DNA from: Tipula vernalis
Lineage: Eukaryota; Arthropoda; Insecta; Diptera; Tipulidae
Assembly (NCBI GenBank): GCA_958295665.1
Contig: OY282560.1
Coordinates: forward strand, 143,770,091-143,834,090
Direction: 5' to 3'
Length of the DNA stretch: 64,000 nt
Shown here: piece by piece, positions 52,335 through 64,000 of the stretch
Position numbering within the stretch: position 1 is the stretch's first letter
How the letters are laid out: every line of letters starts with the position of its first letter
Position numbers and translations under genes: made by a program
The notes under the pieces: generated by a model
Seen by the model: only the letters and a program-made list of their open reading frames with translations
The model's database searches: none
Told to the model about the DNA's origin: nothing

Positions 52335-52680
52335 CGTAAATGGGGGAACCAGCGAGTCAGTAACAACTTTAAGTAAGAATGCGATACATAGAAAGTGCAT
52401 GTTACTGACCAGCGAATCTTTAAGAACTTTTCGTTCAGTTCAGCCGTTACTTAACAGAGCGAAAATTAACGCGCAAACTGAAGGATATGTCAGAATACAT
52501 TAAAATTTTCAAAGCACACTTTTCTTAAAAATAATAATTTTTCCCATTCATATTACAATTTTAATACTGTATTTGTCAGTTTTTACAGATTCGGTGGCCG
52601 ATATGTCAAATCTTCTGTAAGGAAGTAATTTCGTCAAATTCTTTAAGGTTTCTTACTGATTCGCTGGTTAGGCCTTTACG
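52335..52680. mobile_element. Possible small inverted-repeat (MITE-like) element
   Basis: The left arm begins CGTAAA at 52335 and continues with AACCAGCGAGTCAGTAAC from 52347. The right arm, read on the minus strand from 52680, is CGTAAA followed by AACCAGCGAATCAGTAAG and then a similar CTTAAAG stretch. The arms are imperfect. A third direct copy of the core (ACCAGCGAATC) lies inside at about 52409. There is no coding capacity and I found no clear target-site duplication. An internally repeated, non-mobile sequence is also possible. Confidence 0.45.
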
Positions 52681-54175
52681 TAGACAAATCTCTAGGAAGA
52701 CTAGCCCACAAACTTGATTTTATCGAAAAACTGAACCAAACTAAAGAAATAAAAAATCAGTAATCACTAATCAGAATAAAAAGTTAATCAAAATTTTACC
52801 AAGTCAAAAATTCTTAAAATCACATCACAACATACAACATGAACAAAAGTAATATGGGAGGCAAGATATTTAATTCCTTTGCACACCTCAAACTCCTGAC
52901 AAACATACAAATTATTCAATTTAACTATCATGAACATTATAAATAAATTTTATAGAGTTCACTACATTATTTTCCGCTATTTATCACTCTTCTATAGTTC
53001 AGCTAAGTTTCACAAGAAGCACATGAAAAAGTTAAAAACAAAAACAATAAGGTAAAAATCATGAAAAAAACATAAAAATTATAAATTACCTGGAAATAGT
53101 TATAAATTCCTTTGATAAATAAAGCATCTAGCTATGTATGTATATGCACCACATATAAATACTTTTACGTGTTTGTATAACATGTGGAAAATACAACAAA
53201 ATATTTAAGTATAAATTTTCTTCTTTTTGATTTAAAAAATTTTCCAGTCAATAACTTACAAAGCCAAATTAAATTTGTCTGTTGAGAAGATGAAATTTTT
53301 CTTGTACCATATACTGTACATATACATACATACATATATACACTTGCTTAGATAACTTTTGTTACGTGTCATAAACAAAGGAAATTTTTTCTACTCTAAA
53401 GGAAATTAGAAGGAAAATATGTGTGCGGATGATGAGTATTCAGTTTGCTTTAGTTCGTAACACTCTTTGTACGTATTACAAATTATAATTAATTTTTGAA
53501 AGCGAATCGCTGGTTTATACAAAAAAAAACAAAATATGGCTGAATTTTAAAAACAAAAATATTTTTCCACAATTAAACTGATTATTCGAGGTTAAAGTTC
53601 GTAATGGCAATAAATGCACGAAATCTAATAATTTTGACACTAATTTCAACGATTTGAATAATGATAACAATATTAGTCAAACTGTAATCTTTTGTGGAAA
53701 CAATAAAACAATACAAAAGTTGGTATCTACATAATAAAGTAATCGCGATTAGTTAAACTCAAGTATTTTTTCGTTACTTGTTAAATTTATAACTAATTCA
53801 TTTTGGTTTCGTTACACATCATTTTGTATTTATCAATTAAACAGTTATACACTATATACACCTGAATATTGGTTGAGGAATTGTATTACTTAATGTTTTT
53901 GTTCCGACATTCATTAATCGATTTTTATTGGATTATTTACAAGATTTATGTAGGTTTGTATATTTACAATCAAAAAAATTTAATGATTAGTTAACACGAA
54001 ATACATGGACACCTTCTATACAGTCAAGAAAATTCAATTAAATTTTATGTTAACATTTCAGTGGAAGAACATTCCAAAATGATTCCAAAACCACTAACGC
54101 AATCCCAATGCAAATTTAACAGAACACCTAATAAAAGCCCAATTTAAGCGCCGACTCCTACTCAACACTTTATAT

Positions 54176-54176
<1 letters not shown>
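52681..54176. other. AT-rich intergenic or intronic sequence
   Basis: No convincing gene. There is a short TACA/TATA microsatellite near 53317-53343. The sequence is ordinary AT-rich insect spacer up to the heptamer array. Confidence 0.6.
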
Positions 54177-56280
<2,104 letters not shown>

Positions 56281-56560
56281 TGCCTTTTGCTATGCCTATC
56301 CTAGCGCAAAGTTCTATAGCATGTACTTCTGCTTGAAAAACGGTAGCATTGGTACCCAAGGACTTCGAGAGGGTAATGCCACTCCCGTGTATTCCTATCC
56401 TCGCCCCATCTTCCGTTTTTGATCCATCTGTGAACCATACCATGGACCCTCGTTCAAAGGATGGTCCACCTGTTCTCCACACATCCCGGTCAGGTAACCT
56501 AACACAGAATGGTTTGTGGAAGTCCAGTTTAGGCCATAGTTGCAGCATCCTTTTTAACAT
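56281..56560 (-). pseudogene. LINE RNase H domain, truncated at the heptamer array
   Basis: The frame reads PDRDVWRTGGP and then WFTDGSKTEDGARIG, with the first catalytic Asp, and VFQAEVHAIELC, with the catalytic Glu. It stops being LINE sequence after GIAKG, where the array begins. The third catalytic Asp, the C-terminal part and the 3' UTR/tail are absent. LINE copies normally lose their 5' end, so loss of the 3' end points to a later deletion, recombination or an assembly join. Confidence 0.82.
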
Positions 56561-58570
56561 GCAGGTGTAACGGTGTCAGTCCGAGAAGTGACTCCATAGC
56601 CGCGATTGGACATGATTTCATTGAGCCCGTAACACCGATGCAGGCTATACGCTGAACCTTAGTCAATAAGGTTTGCGTTGCCGTCTGCTCAGTTTTAGGC
56701 CACTATACAACCGATGCGTAGGTGACCATAGGCCTAATGATTGTAAGAAATGACCATTTTTGGTTGTAGTCCCCAAGATAGATTATTTTTGGTTGTAGTC
56801 CCCAAGTACGCCCATAGAGTCTTTGACAGGCCCAGAAAGCTTTGGTGGCTCTATTTTGAACTTTCAACAAATGTTGGTTCCAGTTGAGTTTTTGATCTAG
56901 GATAACCCATAGATATTTAACCACGCTGGAAAATGGAATAGTAGAACCATTTAACGAGGGAGCTGTGAGCGCAAGCTTTTTCCTCCTCGTAAAAGGAACA
57001 ATGACAGTCTTGTTTGGATTGACACTGAGTCCTTCCTGGTAACACCACTGCCATATTATATTCAATGCATTTTGCATGCGATCAGAAATGACCACATCAA
57101 ACTTGCCTCTGATTATGATAGCCACATCATCCGCATAGCCCTGGACATCAAACCCATGGCTACTCAGAAGGACCACTAGTCTGTCAATAACCAATGACCA
57201 CAAAAGAGGAGATAGTACGCCTACTTGGGGACAGCCCTTTACGGCCCTGATGGTTACTGACTCGCCACCTAGTCTGGCTGTAATCTTACGATGTTCCAGC
57301 ATGGAGCAAATCCACCTAATTGTAGAAAGCAGAACATTTTTTTCATTGCTGCCCTCTCTGTAGATCCATAGGAGGTATTATCAAACACCCCCTCAATGTC
57401 TACAAAGGCACAAACGGCAATTTCTTTAGAAGTCACTGCTTTTTCAATCCTCGTTACTAGATTGCTAAGGGCCATCACAGTGGATTTACCAGTTTGATAC
57501 GCAAACTGGTTCTGGTGCAGCGGATTTTTTCCAAGGACCTCACTTCTTATTTGATAGTGTAGGATTTTTTCCATCGTCTTTAATAGAAACGATGTGAGGC
57601 TAATTGGCCGATATGCCCTGGTCTGGGTGTCTGGCCAACCCCTCATCCCCCTCACCTTTGGTATAAAGACCAAATTTACCTTCCTCCACAGTTTCGGAAT
57701 ATAGTTAAAAGCATAACTTGCCCGAAACATCTGGATCAAGCTGGGGAGTATTTCCTCAATACATTTTTGAAGTAAAGCTGGAAAGATACCATCCCTTCCA
57801 GCGGATTTGAAAGGTTTGAAAGACTTAATAGCCCATCGCACCTTGCTGGGTGTGAATATTTCCCTAGAGAGACTCCAGATCCTACTGCGAGGCGCATAGG
57901 CCACCTCACTTGAGGGATGCGGGTCCTCTTGGGCTCCTACCACTACTGAATTCGGAAAGTGGATCTCTAGCAGTAACTCTAAGGTTTCCTTCCGGTTTTT
58001 AGTGAACCTCCCAGCTTGCTTCTGGAGAAGTCCTAAACCATTTGAATGATCCCTGGAAAGGACTTGCTGGAGACGAGCTGCAGAGGGCAATTCATTGATT
58101 CCCTCACAGAAATTCCTCTAGGTAGCCTTCGTGGATCTTCTTAGTTCGAGATTATATTCCGTCAAGGCCATCCTATACTCGCCCCATTCACCGGTGCGTT
58201 TAGCCTTGTTGAATAATCTTCTCGTCGTTTTCCTCAGTTTAGCCAGTGTCCTGTTCCACCAAAAGACCGTCTTTGTGGACTCTCTTCGCTTAACCGGGCA
58301 GCTGTTTTCGTAAGCCAAGTGTATAGAATTATGCAGCTGGTTTGAACAGATCTCCAAACCCTCTGGAGACTCTATGTTCCCCACAACCGAGGGCATTTCT
58401 GATCTGAGTGAAACTCTATAAAAGGCCCAGTCGGTCAGTTTTGGAACTCTGATTTCCTGCCGCTGCATGGTCTCAGCCGCCAAATCGAATCTGATGTGCA
58501 AGTGATCCGGTAAAGAGGCCTCTTCACACATGCCAGTTTTTGACCAAGTCGCTGAAATGCGGACTAGCAA
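56561..58570 (-). pseudogene. LINE ORF2, reverse transcriptase part, broken
   Basis: After a linker (58570-58118), TAG at 58118-58120 replaces an expected Trp (KAT*RNFCEG), and the same frame continues to 57269. The RT blocks are visible: KSAGRDGIFPALLQ, YRPISLTSFLLKTMEKIL, the motif A region VDIEGVFDN, then after a frameshift at the 7-base homopolymer (57337-57343) KGCPQVGVLSPLLW, YADD at 57126-57137, and VKYLWVILDQKLNW. Two normally conserved glycines are changed (KGCPQ-V, YL-W). A 29-bp tandem duplication near 56757-56806 disturbs the segment after WGLQPKIIY. TAG at 56703-56705 follows YASVV where Trp is expected. A further frameshift lies near 56560, before the RNase H part. Confidence 0.87.
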
Positions 58571-59132
58571 GTGTCAAATCTAGGACCTCTTGCATAATCG
58601 CATTTATAAAAGTAGGTTTCCTTTCCCTATTAACAATGTCTACATTATTTGAGAACAGAAATTCAAAAAGGTACTCACCCCTGTTATTGATGTCCGTGCT
58701 ACCCCACACCGTCTGGTGCGCGTTTGCATCGCATCCAATCAGATAGGCCAGCCCATTGCGTTTGCAGTGAGCTATAAGCCGCCTAACTTCAACTGGAGGA
58801 ATTAACTCTGAGTCTCCAGGAAAGTAGGCGGATGCCATTATAGCCTCCTGTTTGCCTCTTTCACCCAGAACCTCCACCATTACTGCAACCAAGTCCCTGG
58901 AGATGAACCCTGAAATGGGAATACAATTAATTTGCAAACTGGCCAAAATAGCCGCTCATGGACTCTCAGTTCCGTTATGATAAATTAACTTACCTACTTG
59001 ATTTGTTATACCTCTAATCTGGTTACCTGTCACCCATGGCTCCTCGATTATAGCCATGCCAATGTTTTAGCAGATAAACCTACGACAAAGGACGTCCTAA
59101 GACGCCTTTGCATGATGCAGGTTTATTTGCAG
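58530..59132 (-). pseudogene. LINE ORF2, apurinic-type endonuclease part, broken
   Basis: The frame from 59132 reads LQINLHHAKAS, the characteristic LINE endonuclease opening. It then meets TAG at 59097-59099 and TAA at 59067-59069 before IIEEPWVTGNQ, the block around the catalytic Glu. Another stop precedes AAILASLQINC. From 58946 the frame is open: it covers SGFISRDLVAVMVEV, then YFPGDSE, and the GCDANAHQTVWGS block with the expected Asp and Asn. Near 58530 a frameshift after SDLVKNWHV moves the reading to the frame open at 58570-58118. The first part is shorter than usual between the opening motif and the EEPW block, so some sequence has probably been deleted. It would nick target DNA to prime reverse transcription, but this copy is dead. 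Confidence 0.8.
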
Positions 59133-60500
59133 GCAGGCGATGTGTGCCTTCATTTTTCCGAAGGCCTCGTCTGAAGGCCCTGCTCAGCCTCCCTTCCCGC
59201 ACCGCCACCACCCGCATGCTTTTTTTGTCCGGCCGATGGCTGACCAGTGTCCTCCATCGCCGTTCTGCTGGCCCCCACTGCCTGAGAGCCTCCAGGCCTA
59301 ACCAGTGGCTTGCGCGGGAAGAGCCCTTGCGGGGCCTTCCTGCGTGGAACCCCTGACGCCTTCCCCTCACATGTCTCCTGGAGAGGGCGGCCACCCCGGT
59401 GGTCTTGGCTACAGATTCCGCTACTGTAGCCTCCACAGGCTTGACCACTTGGATCCCGCCGACAGAAGCCGGTTTAGCACCACCCTGACCACCCTTGGGA
59501 TGCAATTGGACAGTCCCAAACTTATAGTTTATTTTAAAGCCAACACGCTTGAGCTTCTCAACTGAAGAGTGGTCCATAGAGAAGGTGAAAAAGGCCGAAG
59601 AGCCTTTCGCCTCTCTCCTGATCACCCTCTAGTTGATCGCCTGCACGCCCTCGATTTGGCTTTTAATAAAACTAAAAAGCTTCTTCATGGGCAATTCAGC
59701 ACTATTTGGGAAGGTGCCGAACACAATCCTGGCTCGAGGCAGGTTTTCCGCCTCGGCCACGATCAGCTGTGCATCCTCCCATGGCCTTATGGTTCTTATG
59801 GTCTCCCTGAGCCACTGAACAGTGGCCCGGTCAGTACAGGTTAGTACCAGCCAACCAGGCCTAAGCTGTCTGCCAAGGAACTTAGGTTTAAGCTCCTTAG
59901 CCTCTTGCTCTGGCACCTTATCTAGGATGCCCTCCTGGACAGCCTTAAGCTGCTTTCCAGTGAGGACAACCTCAGGAAAACCAGAGAGCAAGATCCCAAC
60001 GATCTCCGACTCCGCAGCCTGCCTGAAGGTAATTCCAGACCGGACCGCAGAACCCGATACCGCCGGGACAGATTCTTCTCCCCTGGCCTTTTTTTGTGTC
60101 GGTGGAGTACCCTCATCCGAGTGGATTCTCTTCGACGGTGGGGCCTCTGTGGGAGCGCAAGACTCCCTTTGTGGCCGCATCGCCAGAAGCCTTGTCTCGC
60201 TTCCGGGTGGTTTGCCCTCAGCAAGAAGCTTCTTATACCGACTCTTCGGGCCATACACATTTTCACGCGAGGAGCCGCGACAGGTTTATCAGTGATACTG
60301 ACAATACCTTTCAGGCCCTCCCCGACGTCTTTGCTCCACCCTGATTTCACAGAGGCGATACCCTCACTTACGGGGGCCGAGTTCTCATCTCCTGAGGTGT
60401 CCATGTCGGAGTTGAGAAATAATTTCTCAAACCCCGAACGAAGCTCCCCATCCGATGGACCACTCATCGAGAGTCCCACAGCGGAAAGGAGCGTCACCAT
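59080..60500 (-). pseudogene. LINE ORF1 (DUF4780-like), broken
   Basis: The likely start is ATG at 60500-60498. The N-terminal part is polar and acidic. It continues to about residue 80, where a frameshift near 60250 moves the reading into the frame open at 60258-59629. That frame carries a basic KK/KAR stretch and then the conserved segment (VLTGKQLKAVQ, FLGRQLRPGWLVLTC, ATVQWL, IRPWEDAQLIV, ARIVFGTFP). This resembles the domain known as DUF4780 in insect LINE ORF1s. A TAG at 59629-59631 interrupts the same frame where Trp is expected (AIN*RVIRREAKG). The domain resumes with AFFTFSMD and FKINYKFGTVQLHPKG. The C-terminal region is rich in Arg and Gly, may be frameshifted, and ends at the TAG at 59080. 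The last 50 or so bases overlap the start of ORF2. Such proteins are thought to bind the element's RNA. Confidence 0.8.
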
Positions 60501-60980
60501 CCTTATTATTATTCACTTGTTTTAACATTTTGTTCCCACGAGTTGCTGGGAAAAGAAAGTCGCCTGTGGAACAGCCAGCTTTACCACAGGAAGGCTAAAT
60601 GAAACTGAAGGGCGCCTGGTATCCAGAGTCCGCATACTTTGGACTGATTACCCTATCATCCATTCATCCATCGGCATATGCTGTTCCACCTTAGATTAGG
60701 GTTTTTTATCAAAGATTTCTCCTTTAGCGCCGTACTTTAGCCTGTGCCAAATGGTCAAAAGTACCAAACGGCCTCAGTTACCGGTGATTGCGACGAGGAG
60801 GCAGTACGTACACTTGCGAATTGTGACCAGGTTACCCCTTCCACAATTGTACCCATCACGCCAGCTGCCTAAAACATGACCAGAACAGCTCCCGTAATGT
60901 GCACCTTACTGAAAGGTTTCGGAGCTGGTAGATTACTCTACTCAACTTTGATCCCCCCTCCAGTAGACGCCAAATCACCA
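60501..60980 (-). other. Probable 5' UTR of the LINE
   Basis: This is moderately GC-rich non-coding sequence directly upstream of the ORF1 start, in clear contrast to the AT-rich sequence past about 60980. LOA-type elements carry an internal promoter here, but I cannot point to a specific motif. The outer limit is set by composition only. Confidence 0.5.
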
Positions 60981-63694
60981 ATTAGGCATAGAAATATTCA
61001 AGATAATATAACTGTTCTCTCTCTCATCTTGTTTTTATATTCGCGTTTTCGTTATGTGAGGGTATTTTGGCGAATCCTGCGATTTGACGATTCTACGCTA
61101 CTTTCATACGTGTTTATATTTTTTGGTAGCCTTTGGTCTAATTAATCACCACATTAATCAATTTTGCAGAGCAATTGCTGAAGCTATTCAGGTTCTAATT
61201 TTGCTAAGGAGACCAAAAGGTTTATTTCAGAATACGATATGATAAAATTTGTGCTGGTTTTGAAACTTACTCTCCTATGTATTTGATGCTTATTCTCAAT
61301 CAAAGTTGAATTAAAGATATTCATCCAAAAAAACCTGGGGACTAGAAGTAAAGTTTACCGAAAATAGCCCCTGTCAAGCAATTGGTAATTTATATCGTAA
61401 GAAACTTTATCTTGAGAAACGCATAAAGATGGATTATTTTCGTTAGCAAATTTTCAGCAGAGATCATCGAATCAATAAAATGAATGTATACGATCTATTA
61501 CTTTCCAGCAGATTGCTAATCATGGTTAAAGTTTACAGCAGATGAACATGTTTTAATGATGTGGTCCGACTTAGCTGAGTCAATTGGACGAATTATGACT
61601 GAATCATACCATACGCGCTAAGAACATTACACGATTCCAAAAAAAATAAAAATTTGATATTATGATCATTTCTTTTTGAAATTATACATCAGCATTAGTT
61701 TATATTCTATTACTACAGCAAGAATTTGGGTAGCTTAGTATGTAGGTAAAAAAAACACAAAAATTGTAATAAAACACAAATTTCCAATTAAATAAAAAAT
61801 TGCCAACTAAAAATGTAGAAATTGAAATTGAATCGAATTGCATCACGTTCCTTTTAAGCATGACTGAATCTATTTTTATTTTATTCGTAGGAAAATTGAA
61901 ATTCTAGAACTAAAAGACAACAAAAAAATAGATAAACTTGTGTAGATACCAAAAATAAGGCTAAATGTGTTTTGGAATTTCCAATTTTCTACAAATAATT
62001 TGTTTTGTATATTTATCAAAACAAAAAATCTTTTACTAAACAACTTTTGCCTATTTTTTGCTTCAATATTTTATTTAGAGAATTTATTGGGAAAATAGGC
62101 AAAACAAAAAAAAAATTTTTCAGGTGAACGTCACAAGGGGTTAAAATTGTTTAAAATACAACAAAAAAAAAATTGGGACGAATTGATAAATGGTTTCTTA
62201 AATCGACGAGGATTTTTAAATGTTTTGCCATATACAAATTAATATAAAAAAATTTTTACGTATAGCTGGTCACCCTAAATTTTCAATATTCCCACGAACC
62301 AATTAAAATGAAATAACAAATATTTTCTGATGGAGTCAAAATATTTAACTTTCTTCGACCAAAAGTTTTTTGTTCTCGAAAATAAGCGATCAACAATAAA
62401 TCTTTTAATTGAAATCTATATTGTTGCTTTCTTTTTTCACTTTTTATTTGAACAGAACAAAAAATCCTAATAATCCATATTACAAGTTAAAATACTTGTA
62501 ACAACACAAAAAATTAACTAATTTATTACTGTAATAAAAATATCAGTTAAGAAAGGTTTCACCACTAAAAGAAATTTCCGATTATATCGTTTCTAATAAA
62601 CGACGTTCGTTATAAATTTCCTTTTTTTTTTTATGAGGTTTCGGTGTGAAAACTATTTGAAGCATAACTAGATGAGGAGATTAAATATTAATAACATGCT
62701 GCATGGTAAGAGAAAGAAAAAAATAAATAAAAGAGGTGGACACATTTTTTTCTGTTGAAGTTTAATTAATTTAATCTGCATGTTGGACAACCTTTAGGGT
62801 GATAAAGTATTAAGTTGTTAAATTCAATAATATTTTTTAATTAATTTTTCATGTTGTTTCAATTTTTATTTTTTTTATTCTATAATTATACAACAAACAC
62901 CAACCAGTGGAGGAAAACTGTGAATAACAAAACAAAAAAAAACAAAAAAATTGTAAAATAATCGGAAAGCGTTTAATTAAATAAAATATTTTAATTTTTA
63001 AACTTTTATTTTTTCCATTATGTCCACCGGATGGAAAAAGGGAAAAATAGAGGATAATGAAATGAAGGTATAACTAAACACCAACATAAACTTAAGCAAA
63101 AGACGAAAAATTATATTATTTTGCGTATTTGCGTGTTTCAAATAATGCGAAGGGAAAGTGATTCGTGTTTACTCTAATTTTAGGCTTACGTTTCTCTTGA
63201 TTATGATTATTTTCGGAACACCATTGTATGTTAATTAATTAAAAAATTGAAAATTTCTTTTTTACTTATCCCACTATTACGAAGTAATATTGGGTAAGTA
63301 TTTTAATACCGAAAAAAATTTTGTTTCAGGTTTTTACATTTCTCCTTCCGTCCGTCTATTGATAATTTTGGTCGAAATTTTGTACAAAGGTAGATTCAAG
63401 TAACAAGCAGTTTGTGTTAACTTTTCGGTCCATTCGAGTCTATAATAGAGGGGGTTGCAGTGGAAGAGACAACTTTAAAAGCTTGAGTAGAGAAACCTTT
63501 TAAATATTGCAAGAAATTCCCATTTCTGTATGAGAGTAAAAGATTTAAATTGTCTTGACAAATTGTGATATTGGGGAGCGGTCTCCAAATTTAAGAAAAG
63601 CCGTCTGTGACATCTTTTAAGTACCTTGCCCAAAATAACGGAAAATGTTTGTAAAATATAATTGGTTGGTTTGATGACATACATTTGGGTGCAA
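60981..63694. other. AT-rich spacer without recognised genes
   Basis: Low-complexity AT-rich sequence with many A and T runs. A near-palindromic hairpin occurs at 63263-63300 (TACTTATCCCA paired with TGGGTAAGTA). I found no exon, RNA gene or transposon coding sequence. The minus-strand frame at 63475-63705 has no recognisable motif. Confidence 0.6.
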
Positions 63695-64000
63695 AAAATT
63701 CGCACATTGATAAATTTTCACCAAAATTTCAAAAATATCAAAAAATCCAATGTTTGTTTAATTTTCTTGAATGAGATGATTTATTAAATAACTAATTTTC
63801 ATGCTGATAAATTCACAAAAAATGTGTACTTCAGATGTTGACCCCAAAAATCACTTTGCTGATGCGGTATAAGTACAGAAATGGTACCACTGGGTAGGTG
63901 TTGAAATAGACTTTGAATCTGCACTCAAGAAAATTAAACAAGCATTGGATATTTTGATATTTTTGAAATTTTGGTGAAAATTTATCAATGTGTGAATTTT
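63695..64000. mobile_element. Element with about 79-bp terminal inverted arms, cut by the window end
   Basis: The left arm at 63695-63773 and the right arm at 63922-64000 are reverse complements, with 4 mismatches by eye in 79 bp. The core is CACATTGATAAATTTTCACC on the left and its complement near the last bases. A 148-bp spacer separates them. This looks like a MITE or foldback element without coding capacity. The arms may continue outside the window, so its length and any target-site duplication cannot be judged. Confidence 0.75.

Larger units (their letters stand above)
56281..60980 (-). mobile_element. LOA-like non-LTR retrotransposon (LINE), decayed and 3'-truncated
   Basis: The minus strand encodes, in order, ORF1 with a DUF4780-like region, an endonuclease, a reverse transcriptase with YADD, and the start of RNase H. 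This order and the motif style fit the LOA branch of the R1/I-type LINEs. GC content is well above the flanks. The 5' UTR seems to extend to about 60980, where composition returns to AT-rich; the exact 5' end is uncertain. The 3' end is missing, because RNase H runs into the heptamer array at 56280. Several frameshifts and in-frame stops make it non-autonomous. Confidence 0.88.

Noticed and set aside
59108..60525. Plus-strand open frames opposite the LINE ORF1
   Set aside because: They are shadows of the GC-richer ORF1 on the other strand. The minus strand holds the conserved ORF1 motifs.
63475..63705. 76-residue minus-strand protein
   Set aside because: There is no recognisable motif, it overlaps the start of an inverted-repeat arm, and its length is within chance expectation.

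Overview
The window is eukaryotic nuclear DNA, most likely from an insect and probably a higher fly. It is AT-rich. It carries three consecutively spliced exons that encode the C-terminal part of an endostatin domain (collagen XV/XVIII type, Multiplexin in flies), a GC-richer LOA-type LINE with a DUF4780-like ORF1, and a decayed hAT transposase tail. I see no bacterial genes, CRISPR array, rRNA or tRNA. The species cannot be fixed from the sequence.

Layout. (1) 1-44515: an almost uninterrupted tandem array of two related monomers. Type A is 181 bp and contains three perfect stem-loops in a row. Type B is 142 bp, or 134 bp in a form with an 8-bp deletion, and lacks the stem-loops. The first 20 kb is organised in very long higher-order repeats (9,779 and 8,372 bp, then a partial third copy). 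From about 20.5 to 43.8 kb the array is dominated by short A/B mixtures with the 8-bp-deleted B. A 200-N assembly gap sits inside it. (2) 44733-45325: the last three exons of the endostatin gene, + strand, with two tiny introns. The satellite block therefore probably lies in a very large intron of that gene. (3) 45326-48389: AT-rich 3' flank. (4) 48390-50919: a second, smaller and mostly more diverged block of the same satellite. It contains a 450-bp stretch that differs by only one base from block 1. (5) 50920-54176: AT-rich DNA with a hAT relic and a small inverted-repeat element. (6) 54181-56280: a heptamer array of exactly 300 ACTTTAT-type units in unbroken register. (7) 56281 to about 60980: a broken LOA-like LINE on the minus strand, with ORF1, endonuclease, reverse transcriptase and the first half of RNase H. 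It is cut off at its 3' side by the heptamer array. (8) 61.0-64.0 kb: AT-rich DNA ending in an element with 79-bp inverted arms that reaches the window edge.

The only clearly functional gene is the endostatin gene. Everything else is repetitive or decayed. The most unusual feature is the stem-loop-rich satellite that brackets the terminal exons of a conserved extracellular-matrix gene, with signs of recent sequence exchange across those exons.
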